A stretch of DNA of 9,136 nt from UBA6772 sp963933205 (GTDB taxonomy: Bacteria; Bacteroidota; Bacteroidia; Flavobacteriales; UBA7430). How positions within the stretch are numbered: the stretch's first letter is position 1; each line of letters opens with the position of its first letter. Below the pieces are notes generated by a model. The model had not been told where the DNA came from. It ran no database searches and was given only the letters and a program-made list of their open reading frames with translations. A program made the position numbers and the translations under genes. Where the stretch lies: positions 1-9,136 of the forward strand of contig CAWVTK010000075.1 of assembly GCA_963933205.1 (NCBI GenBank), written 5' to 3'. Positions 1 to 7,094 of the stretch are shown here, piece after piece.

Positions 1-21
1 TTATCTATACTTTTAATCAAC

Positions 22-43
22 AAAAAAACCACCCGATGGGTGG
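22..43 (-). terminator. Intrinsic terminator of the type IX secreted protein gene
   Basis: Read on the minus strand, a perfect 6-bp GC-rich stem (CCACCC pairing with GGGTGG, 3-base loop) spans 43-29 and is followed directly by seven T residues at 28-22. It begins 27 bases after the stop codon at 71-73. Stem, short loop and T-run are the standard layout of a factor-independent terminator. The plus strand has only a TTTT run after the stem, so the signal is stronger for the minus-strand gene. Confidence 0.88.
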
Positions 44-70
44 CTTTTACTGTGTTTAAATAAAAAAATA

Positions 71-2419
71 TTAGTTCCTAATCCATAAAGTAGTCAGAGA
101 TTCATTCGAGCTACGTAGTTCTATTAAGTAGGTGCCTTTAGCTAAATAAGATAAATCGTTTGAATTTTCGCCTTTTGAAAGCTCAACTGTAGAAATCAAT
201 TTTCCTGAAACATCAGAAATTAGTAGTTTGGAGTCGTTGTCCATAGCATTTAGAATTAAGAAACCATTGAAGGATGGATTGGGGTAAACTGATAAAGGCT
301 CTTTGCTTTGCTCAAATGTAGATAGTAGCCCAGAAACTGAAAATTTGTCAAACCCAGCTTCAACTAAATGACCTGTGCCATCATAATCCATTGTTGTAAC
401 AAGAAGCTGCATGTTTTGTGTAAGCTCAAAGTTAGTAGGTACATCTACTTGTGTGTTTTGCCAATTTGCAGATGCTGTAGAAGCGACTCTGAAATCTAAT
501 AGGATTGTTTCTATGCCGTTGTTCAATAGGATAAGTAATGAATCGTTAGGAGCTGATCCTTGTCCTCCAGCATTTTGAAACCAGGTACTGTAAGAAAAAG
601 AAACGGACTGGTAAAAACTTAGATCCATTAAAGGAGCGAACAAAGTGGTTCGTCCATCATCAACATCTGCTTGACCAGCAGTTGCGTTACTTGCATTTCC
701 TGTAATAAAAGCCTGAGAACCACAGTCGCCAGAGGCATCGGAGTTTGGATTCATAGCTTGGCCTTGATACTCTGTTCCGTTTGGTTGGCCACGCTCCCAT
801 GCTCCAGCGCTAAGACTGGCTTCATTTTCTACTGTCCATCCTAAATCGATGGAGAAATCGTCTGAGTAGCCTTTTTCGAGTTCAAAAGAGAAGTCAATAG
901 AAGATGCCTCTACGGTAATTTGAGAGCAGACTGTTTGAAAGCCCCAAACACCGACAGATACAGAGTATGTTCCTGGAAATAATGACCCGGCTACAGATCC
1001 ATCTTGGTTAGAGGTCCAATTGTACTCAAAATCATTATTGTATACAGTAACGAAAGCAGATGCCACGCCAACAAAACTAAGGGCATCTACCACCGAAATC
1101 TGAACAGCCATGGTATCAAACAAAGGTATTAACTGAATAGAAAAGTCTGAACTTTGCAAAGAAGATAAATTCACTTCAATAGATTGATCTTGGTAACCAG
1201 GAGCACTAAAAGTTAGTGTATAGGTTCCTTCATCAGCGACTCCAGTTGCATAGGATCCATCTAATGAGGTGGTGGTTTCATAATTAGTACCTTCAATTTG
1301 AATGAGTACATTACTTATAGGCATGTCATTATCGTCTGTAACTACTCCGCTAACGAAGCTAGCATTGGTATACTTTGGTTCTAATACAAACAAACCATTT
1401 TCGATGTCGGTTACCAATATGTTACCGGAAGGCAACCAAGGATAGGCTCCCCAAGCTCCATTAAATCCATTTCCGTCGTAGTCGTCTGAAGTGTCGTAAA
1501 ATGCAACCTCTACTAAATTGCTTGGATTGCTTACATCTACTACAGAAACTCCATCAGTATAATAAGAGGTAACTATAAAATCGCCGTTTACATGTGTATT
1601 GTGTGGAATAACATCTGAGGATCCACTCCAAGCCTGGATTCTGTCTAATTCTTCGATGTTTGAAAGGTCTGAAACATCGTAAGCCGCAACATAAGCGCCA
1701 CTAACTTCATCCGTAGTAAACAAACTATTTCCATCGTCGGAAATCCAACAATTGTGAGAAAATGTATTTGGAGTTGGATGCGATCCAATAATAATTGGGT
1801 TTGACTTATCGGAAACATCTATGGCAGAAAAAACGCCATTGTTGATGGCTCCTCCCCATAGAGTGTCGCCTCTTACCATGCCATCGTGAAAATAATAATC
1901 GTTGAAAATACCTAAAAATCCTGGATTCTCTGGGTTATTATTTAAGTCGAACATAATACATCCTCCAACACCAAAGTTGGATCCAAAAACATACAGAATG
2001 CCACTTTTATCTATAAAAATGTTGTGGGCTGTTGTAAAGCCTAAATTTGTGTTTTCTATATAAGTTGGATTAACAGCATTGGAGATTACCTCAGAGAGGT
2101 TTACTATTTGTAAACCAGCGCCGGTTTCATTAATACAGTACAGGTAATTGTCCCAAGTTTTTAAATCTCTCCAAATAGATTCTGGTCCAGAAAAGAAAGC
2201 CAATTCATTTGGGCTTGTAGCATTCGTTACATCAACAACAGATATTCCATTGTATGCGCCAACTAGAGCGTATTCTCCATCGGAGGTAGCGTATCCCCAA
2301 ACATCACTTAGGTCGTAGTCGTAATCTAAGCTTGATAAAAAGTTTAGATTCAAACTTTCTTGAGCATGAGCGGTAAAGCCTAATAAGATGGTTAAGCAAT
2401 AAAATAAATTTCTTTTCAT
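71..2419 (-). CDS. Secreted choice-of-anchor B / LVIVD-repeat protein with type IX (type A) sorting domain
   Basis: A 782-residue exported protein of unknown substrate. Residues 1-19 form a signal peptide (MKRN, a hydrophobic core, then AHA before Gln20). Residues about 35-348 are beta-propeller-like LVIVD repeats, seen as 'GISVVDVTNATSP', 'GVFSAIDVSDKSNP' and 'GVSVVDVSNPSN', with the spaced histidines typical of choice-of-anchor B proteins (AHN 131-133, HDG 178-180, SHN 221-223, PHNTH 272-276). Residues about 353-432 resemble a carboxypeptidase-regulatory (CNA-B-like) beta-sandwich (VSGVVTD, then DGSY), and about 438-514 may be a second one. Residues about 520-697 look like a jelly-roll/MAM-like adhesive domain (W541, GQPNG, then FITG). 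Residues about 705-782 are the type A C-terminal signal, with the YPNP motif at 712-715, ISDVSGK at 734-740 and KGTYLIEL at 761-768. The family is predicted to cross the outer membrane by type IX secretion, losing the last domain. The gene is monocistronic, between two terminators. The domain calls are by motif recognition; the biological role is unknown. Confidence 0.9.
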   Translation of the reverse strand: MKRNLFYCLTILLGFTAHAQESLNLNFLSSLDYDYDLSDVWGYATSDGEYALVGAYNGISVVDVTNATSPNELAFFSGPESIWRDLKTWDNYLYCINETGAGLQIVNLSEVISNAVNPTYIENTNLGFTTAHNIFIDKSGILYVFGSNFGVGGCIMFDLNNNPENPGFLGIFNDYYFHDGMVRGDTLWGGAINNGVFSAIDVSDKSNPIIIGSHPTPNTFSHNCWISDDGNSLFTTDEVSGAYVAAYDVSDLSNIEELDRIQAWSGSSDVIPHNTHVNGDFIVTSYYTDGVSVVDVSNPSNLVEVAFYDTSDDYDGNGFNGAWGAYPWLPSGNILVTDIENGLFVLEPKYTNASFVSGVVTDDNDMPISNVLIQIEGTNYETTTSLDGSYATGVADEGTYTLTFSAPGYQDQSIEVNLSSLQSSDFSIQLIPLFDTMAVQISVVDALSFVGVASAFVTVYNNDFEYNWTSNQDGSVAGSLFPGTYSVSVGVWGFQTVCSQITVEASSIDFSFELEKGYSDDFSIDLGWTVENEASLSAGAWERGQPNGTEYQGQAMNPNSDASGDCGSQAFITGNASNATAGQADVDDGRTTLFAPLMDLSFYQSVSFSYSTWFQNAGGQGSAPNDSLLILLNNGIETILLDFRVASTASANWQNTQVDVPTNFELTQNMQLLVTTMDYDGTGHLVEAGFDKFSVSGLLSTFEQSKEPLSVYPNPSFNGFLILNAMDNDSKLLISDVSGKLISTVELSKGENSNDLSYLAKGTYLIELRSSNESLTTLWIRN

Positions 2420-2454
2420 GCGGGTTATTTTATAAGGGCTGTATTAGTAGTTAA

Positions 2455-2484
2455 TTAATCTATTCTGGAATTCTTTGTTAACAA
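2455..2484 (-). promoter_or_regulatory. Weak candidate promoter for the secreted-protein gene
   Basis: On the minus strand, TTG at 2484-2482 is separated by 19 bases from TAGATTAA at 2462-2455. This is the Bacteroidota spacing (TTTG, about 19, TANNTTTG), but the -7 box matches only four of the six defined positions. It would give a leader of about 30 bases before the ATG at 2419. A promoter is expected here because a strong terminator closes the preceding parC transcript, but this exact site is tentative. Confidence 0.3.
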
Positions 2485-2495
2485 TAAAGATGCCG

Positions 2496-2533
2496 AAAAC
2501 AAGAAAACCGACTCAAGTTGGTTTTCTTGTTTT
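2496..2533 (-). terminator. Long hairpin terminator at the end of the parE-parC operon, probably bidirectional
   Basis: A perfect 14-bp inverted repeat (2496-2509 with 2520-2533) extends inward through one G-T wobble and two more pairs to a TCAA loop at 2513-2516. On the minus strand the 3' arm reads GGTTTTCTTGTTTT, so the U-rich tract is part of the stem itself. The left end overlaps the first bases of the parC stop codon (TAA, 2534-2532). Because the arms are A-rich and T-rich, the plus-strand copy has the same form, so it could also stop transcription from the other direction. Confidence 0.87.
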
Positions 2534-5123
2534 AGAACTCTAATATAATTTGAGATTGCTCGTCAGTATCGTCCTCATCATCGTCAGGTTTTTCTTTAAT
2601 TTCGTTGGAAGTGGGCGGATCTAAGGGTTTCAATAAATTGATAGCTTTAACCTTATAAGTGGTTAAAGTATTTCCTAAAGCTTTCAATCCTTTTACGGAT
2701 ATAAAGTTTTCTAGATTAAGCTGCTCATTGGAACGTTGATCTTTGTTGCGTTCTTTTGTAAATTCGATTTCTGCCATTGGGTAGTAATCTGTTGATATTA
2801 CTTCTAAATAAGAGCCTTCTGAATCTGAAATAAAGCAGACTTTTTTATCGGAAGTTTCCACCAAAAAACGTTTTACGAAATACTTTTCTTTTGAGGCATC
2901 CCAATAGATTGCACTTAAGGGCTTTTCGGGACAAAATTTTTCGAGTATTATAAGGTCTGATGGGAAATGTGTTGTTAAATCATAGCTTAATAATTGGTAT
3001 TCTCCAGTTTGAGAAACGGCTAATATTTTGTCATCTCCAGCAAACTCACCTAAGAGTTGACCTCTACCATCAATATTTAAACGTTGAACAGTATCGTCGA
3101 ACCATATTTTTTGAGCGGCTAAGGTAGAAACGCCTTTAGATTTTATTTCTATCTTGCTTACAGGATACTTGGATACTATATTCCCTTTAGAACTTCTTCC
3201 TTTAATAGCTAATTCTGCAAAATCGAGATCAAACTTTAATTTTCGTGTTTTTACTTGGGCTTTTAATGCCACGGTAACAACTTCGGCTTCTCCATTTGGG
3301 TTGGCTGAAAAATGGTACATCTTAGAACCTTTATTTCCTGCAGTTAAGTCGTATTCTTTGTCTCGGGTTATGCTCTTTACAGGAAAACGTTTCATGTAAG
3401 TGTTCCCTTGTTTTCCGTCTCTGTAAATTAAATTATAAATGGTTCGAACGTCGTTCTTTTTAAATAATGCCAGATGAATAACTCCTTTACCAATAAAGGT
3501 TTTTGCAGAAACACGGGTAATCATCATTTTGCCATCGTTTCTAAAAATGATTACATCGTCTATATCGGAGCAATCGCAAACAAATTCATCTTTACGAAGT
3601 GAGGTACCAATAAATCCTTCCTCTTTATTGAGGTAGAGTTTTTGATTTCTGATGGCTACCTTGGATGCAATAATTGTTTCAAAGGTTCTGATTTCTGTTT
3701 TGCGAGCTCTGCCTTCTTTGTATTTCTTTTTTAATCCTTTAAAGTAATCTACTGCATAATCTATTAAATTGGCCAGCTTGTTTTTAAGTTCGGCAATAGC
3801 TTCTTCAATTTTCTTTAGATGTTCATTCGCTTTGTCTAAATCAAATTTGGAAATACGTTTGATTTTTATCTCGGTCAGACGAAGGATGTCTTCCTCGGTT
3901 ACCGGTTCTTTTAAATGTTTGGTGTGCGGTTCAAGTCCTTTTCTGATGGCTTGTATTACTGCGTCCCATGTTTCACAATCTTCTATATCTCTATAAATTT
4001 TATTCTCTATAAAAATACGTTCCAAGGAAGCGAAGTGCCATAAGGCTTGTTGTTCTGCCAGTAGTATTTCTAGTTCTGCTTTTAGTAGTTTTAAAGAATG
4101 TGCCGTAGACTGCTTTAGAATATCCGATACGGTTAAAAAGTAGGGTTTGTCATTTTTAATAATGCAAGCATTTGGCGAGATAGAGATCTCACAATCGGAG
4201 AAGGCATAAAGAGCATCAATTGTTTTATCTGGAGAAACTCCCGCTGGAAGATGTATTAGGATCTCAACAAACTCAGCTGTATTGTCTTCAATTTTTTTAA
4301 TTTTTATTTTGCCTTTATCATTCGCCTTAATAACAGAGTCTATTAAAGTGGATGTGGTTGTAGCAAATGGAAGTTCTGTTACTTTTAATAATTTTGCATC
4401 TACTTGCTCGATTCGAGCACGCACTTTTATTTTCCCTCCTCTATGTCCATCGTTATACTGAGAAAAATCGGCAATACCTCCTGTCGGGAAATCTGGGTAA
4501 ACTTTTACGCCTTTTCCTCTTAATATTGAGATGGATGCATCTATAAGTTCTACAAAATTATGCGGCATAATTTTGGTTGACAATCCAACGGCAATTCCTT
4601 CTACGCCTTGCGCTAGTAATAAGGGGAATTTTACGGGGAGTGTAACGGGCTCTTTAGTACGTCCATCGTAAGTGGGTATCCACTCCGTTATTTTTGAATT
4701 AAATACAACTTCTAAAGCAAATTTAGACAAGCGAGATTCAATATAACGAGGCGCTGCAGCTCGATCTCCCGTGAGAATATTACCCCAATTTCCCTGCATA
4801 TCTATGAGCAAATCTTTTTGTCCCATGTTTACTAAGGCATCTCCAATAGAAGCATCTCCATGAGGATGATATTTCATGGTATTTCCAATCACATTTGCTA
4901 CTTTATTGTAACGACCGTCGTCCATTTCTTTTAAAGAATGGAGAATTCGACGCTGTACTGGCTTAAGCCCATCGTGTATATCAGGAACGGCTCTTTCTAG
5001 TATAACATAAGAAGCGTAGTCTAAAAACCAGCTTTCGTACATACCGTCTACCTGGATTACTGATCCTACTTCTTGCTCTTCTTCATTGAAGTTGTTTTCA
5101 GAATATTCGATGTCTTCACTCAT
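2532..5123 (-). CDS. parC: DNA topoisomerase IV subunit A
   Basis: The DNA-cleaving subunit of topoisomerase IV, 863 residues, which with ParE decatenates daughter chromosomes using ATP. The winged-helix breakage domain starts near residue 28 (DGLKPVQRRIL at 51-61). The quinolone-determining region is HPHGDASIGD at 86-95, and the catalytic tyrosine is Tyr127 in AAAPRYIESR, preceded by Arg126. The tower follows, then a charged helical, coiled-coil-like stretch at about 428-475 (EHLKKIEEAIAELKNKL). From about 490 the C-terminal DNA-wrapping beta-pinwheel begins; its only GyrA-box-like element is a degenerate KGRSSKG at 641-647, which argues for ParC rather than GyrA. The last residues are strongly acidic (DDDEDDTDE, 847-855). 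The start at 5123 is chosen because it lies 2 bases after the parE stop and 10 bases after an AAAGGAG sequence. Pairing with parE and the sequence type make ParC much more likely than GyrA, but residual ambiguity in naming is normal for this family. Confidence 0.94.
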   Translation of the reverse strand: MSEDIEYSENNFNEEEQEVGSVIQVDGMYESWFLDYASYVILERAVPDIHDGLKPVQRRILHSLKEMDDGRYNKVANVIGNTMKYHPHGDASIGDALVNMGQKDLLIDMQGNWGNILTGDRAAAPRYIESRLSKFALEVVFNSKITEWIPTYDGRTKEPVTLPVKFPLLLAQGVEGIAVGLSTKIMPHNFVELIDASISILRGKGVKVYPDFPTGGIADFSQYNDGHRGGKIKVRARIEQVDAKLLKVTELPFATTTSTLIDSVIKANDKGKIKIKKIEDNTAEFVEILIHLPAGVSPDKTIDALYAFSDCEISISPNACIIKNDKPYFLTVSDILKQSTAHSLKLLKAELEILLAEQQALWHFASLERIFIENKIYRDIEDCETWDAVIQAIRKGLEPHTKHLKEPVTEEDILRLTEIKIKRISKFDLDKANEHLKKIEEAIAELKNKLANLIDYAVDYFKGLKKKYKEGRARKTEIRTFETIIASKVAIRNQKLYLNKEEGFIGTSLRKDEFVCDCSDIDDVIIFRNDGKMMITRVSAKTFIGKGVIHLALFKKNDVRTIYNLIYRDGKQGNTYMKRFPVKSITRDKEYDLTAGNKGSKMYHFSANPNGEAEVVTVALKAQVKTRKLKFDLDFAELAIKGRSSKGNIVSKYPVSKIEIKSKGVSTLAAQKIWFDDTVQRLNIDGRGQLLGEFAGDDKILAVSQTGEYQLLSYDLTTHFPSDLIILEKFCPEKPLSAIYWDASKEKYFVKRFLVETSDKKVCFISDSEGSYLEVISTDYYPMAEIEFTKERNKDQRSNEQLNLENFISVKGLKALGNTLTTYKVKAINLLKPLDPPTSNEIKEKPDDDEDDTDEQSQIILEF

Positions 5124-5125
5124 AG

Positions 5126-6970
5126 CTATTCTACTCCTTTTTCAACACGAAGGTTGTCTATAATAAACTGCTGGCGATCGGGGGTGTTTTTTCCCATGTA
5201 GAATTTCAACATTTCGGCAATGGTTTGTTCTTTCCCAATCATAACCGGTTCTAAACGAATGTCTTCTCCAATAAACCCTTTAAACTCGTTAGGAGAAATC
5301 TCACCTAAACCTTTAAAGCGTGTAATTTCGAGTTTCCCTTTTAGTTTTTCCATTGCTGTCAATTTTTCTTCTTGATTGTAACAGTAGATGGTTTCTTTTT
5401 TGTTTCGAACTCTAAATAATGGGGTTTGAAGAATAAACAGATGTCCCTCGCGAATAAGTTCTGGAAAAAACTGCAAGAAAAACGTGATTAACAATAAGCG
5501 TATATGCATTCCGTCTACATCGGCATCTGTAGCAATTACGACGTTATTGTAACGGAGTTCTTCTATACCATTTTCTATGTTTAAAGCAGCTTGAACTAAA
5601 TTGAATTCCTCGTTTTCGTAAACAATTTTTTTTGTGAGTCCGTAGGAGTTTAAGGGTTTTCCTTTTAAACTAAAAACGGCTTGAGTGTTTACATCTCTCG
5701 ATTTGGTTATGGATCCACTCGCAGAGTCTCCCTCGGTTATAAATAATGTAGATTCTAGGTGCCGCTCTTTTTTTACTTCGTTGTAATGTACTCTACAATC
5801 GCGTAATTTTTTGTTGTGTAGGTTTGATTTTTTCGCTCTTTCTCTACTCAGTTTTTTAATGCCGGCTAAATCTTTACGCTCTCGCTCTGCAAGTAAAATT
5901 TTCTTTTGAAATGCATCTGCAACTTCAGGATTTTTGTGCAAGTAATTATCGAGCTGACTTTTCACAAAGTCGTTAATAAAGGTTCTTACGGTAGGGAGGT
6001 CTGGCCCCATGTCTGCCGAACCTAGTTTTGTTTTTGTTTGCGATTCAAAAACCGGTTCGATTACTTTTATACTAATGGCAGCATTTATCGATTGTCTAAT
6101 ATCTGATGCTTCGTAGTTTTTGCCGTAATATTCGCGAATGGTTTTAACAACAGCTTCTCTAAAGGCGGCTTGATGCGTGCCCCCCATGGTTGTGTTTTGA
6201 CCATTTACAAAAGAATGGTACGATTCGCCATACTGATTGCGCATGTGCGTCATGGCAATTTCAATATCGTCTCCTTTTAAATGAATTATGGGGTAATGGC
6301 TTGTTCCTTTTTCAATTTCGTTGTTAAGCAAATCGAAAAGTCCATTTTCTGAGTGGAATTTTTCGCCGTTGTAAACCATGGTAAGTCCATTGTTTAAGTA
6401 AGCGTAATGCCACATCATTTTTTCGACGTATTCGTTTACGTAACGAAAATTACCAAAAATACTTTCATCTGGAATAAAGGAAACTCTTGTTCCTTTGCGC
6501 ACAGAGGATTCTTGTATTTCTTCGTCTAAAGAAATTTCCCCTTTCTGAAACTCAACAACTTTAGTTTTTCCATCGCGAACAGATTGTACTCTAAAATAAT
6601 CAGACAAAGCATTAACAGCTTTTGTTCCAACTCCATTTAAGCCAATGGATTTTTTAAAGGCTTTGGAATCGTATTTTCCTCCGGTATTGATTTTTGATAC
6701 ACAATCGATTACCTTTCCTAAAGGAATACCTCTTCCATAATCGCGAATGGTAACTTTTTTACCTCGCACACTAACTTCGATGTTCTTTCCGTGCCCCATT
6801 ACATATTCGTCTATGCAATTGTCAGCTACTTCTTTTAGAAGAATGTAAATTCCGTCGTCGTGAGAGGTTCCATCACCGAGTTTACCAATATACATTCCAG
6901 GGCGCAATCGAATATGCTCTTTCCAGTCTAGCGACTTTATGCTGTCCTCTGTGTATTGATTCTCTGCCAT
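5126..6970 (-). CDS. parE: DNA topoisomerase IV subunit B
   Basis: The ATPase and TOPRIM subunit of topoisomerase IV, 614 residues, slightly shorter than many ParE/GyrB proteins. The GHKL ATPase fold has RPGMYIG at 23-29, the magnesium-binding EVADN at 47-51, the ATP-lid motif DYGRGIP at 77-83 and LNGVGTKAVNALS at 111-123. The transducer domain carries the QTK loop with Lys313, which contacts the gamma phosphate in this family. The TOPRIM domain has EGDSASG at 413-419 (Glu413) and DADVDG at 482-487 (acidic residues 482, 484, 486) that bind the cleavage magnesium ions, followed by KGLGE at 553-557. EGDSASG in place of the commoner EGDSAGG is, as far as I know, usual in Bacteroidota ParE. The start at 6970 leaves a normal-length N-terminus. 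The stop TAG is 2 bases from the parC start, so the two form an operon. No clear promoter is visible in the 124 bases upstream, which hold a large hairpin. Confidence 0.95.
   Translation of the reverse strand: MAENQYTEDSIKSLDWKEHIRLRPGMYIGKLGDGTSHDDGIYILLKEVADNCIDEYVMGHGKNIEVSVRGKKVTIRDYGRGIPLGKVIDCVSKINTGGKYDSKAFKKSIGLNGVGTKAVNALSDYFRVQSVRDGKTKVVEFQKGEISLDEEIQESSVRKGTRVSFIPDESIFGNFRYVNEYVEKMMWHYAYLNNGLTMVYNGEKFHSENGLFDLLNNEIEKGTSHYPIIHLKGDDIEIAMTHMRNQYGESYHSFVNGQNTTMGGTHQAAFREAVVKTIREYYGKNYEASDIRQSINAAISIKVIEPVFESQTKTKLGSADMGPDLPTVRTFINDFVKSQLDNYLHKNPEVADAFQKKILLAERERKDLAGIKKLSRERAKKSNLHNKKLRDCRVHYNEVKKERHLESTLFITEGDSASGSITKSRDVNTQAVFSLKGKPLNSYGLTKKIVYENEEFNLVQAALNIENGIEELRYNNVVIATDADVDGMHIRLLLITFFLQFFPELIREGHLFILQTPLFRVRNKKETIYCYNQEEKLTAMEKLKGKLEITRFKGLGEISPNEFKGFIGEDIRLEPVMIGKEQTIAEMLKFYMGKNTPDRQQFIIDNLRVEKGVE
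5134..5140 (-). promoter_or_regulatory. Shine-Dalgarno-like AAAGGAG before parC, inside the parE end
   Basis: The minus strand reads AAAGGAG at 5140-5134, 10 bases before the parC ATG (5123-5121). It overlaps the Lys-Gly-Val codons near the end of parE. Strong Shine-Dalgarno sequences are uncommon in Bacteroidota, so this may mark coupled or re-initiated translation of parC after parE. The match could also be incidental, since it encodes the ParE C-terminus. Confidence 0.45.
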
Positions 6971-6989
6971 TATAATTTTATTCTGTTAT

Positions 6990-7027
6990 AAAAAAGAAAG
7001 TAGTACAGACAAACCATACTACTTTCT
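6990..7027 (-). terminator. Hairpin with T-run between ychF and parE: ychF terminator or parE leader attenuator
   Basis: A perfect 11-bp inverted repeat (AGAAAGTAGTA at 6995-7005, TACTACTTTCT at 7017-7027) encloses an 11-base loop. On the minus strand the stem runs straight into TTTTTT (6995-6990). That is the form of an intrinsic terminator for ychF, whose stop is at 7097-7095. It ends only 19 bases before the parE start codon, which is unusually close and leaves no room downstream for a parE promoter. It could therefore end ychF transcripts, or sit in the parE leader and limit read-through into the topoisomerase operon. Confidence 0.75.
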
Positions 7028-7094
7028 AAAAATACTTATTTTATAAGAATGCATCGCTTTATCATACGATTTCTCTAAACAATTTTATGAACAA

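Noticed and set aside
3154..3399. Plus-strand open frame of 81 codons
   Set aside because: It lies wholly inside parC on the opposite strand, shows no recognisable domain and has no promoter or neighbour; it is a shadow of the conserved gene.
3769..3996. Plus-strand open frame of 75 codons, serine-rich
   Set aside because: It is antisense to the charged helical part of parC, where Lys/Glu codons read as Ser/Phe/Leu on the other strand; there is no independent support.
2532..6970. DNA gyrase (gyrA-gyrB) instead of topoisomerase IV
   Set aside because: The adjacent B-then-A pair, the degenerate GyrA box (KGRSSKG) and the motif variants fit topoisomerase IV better; a full phylogeny would settle it.
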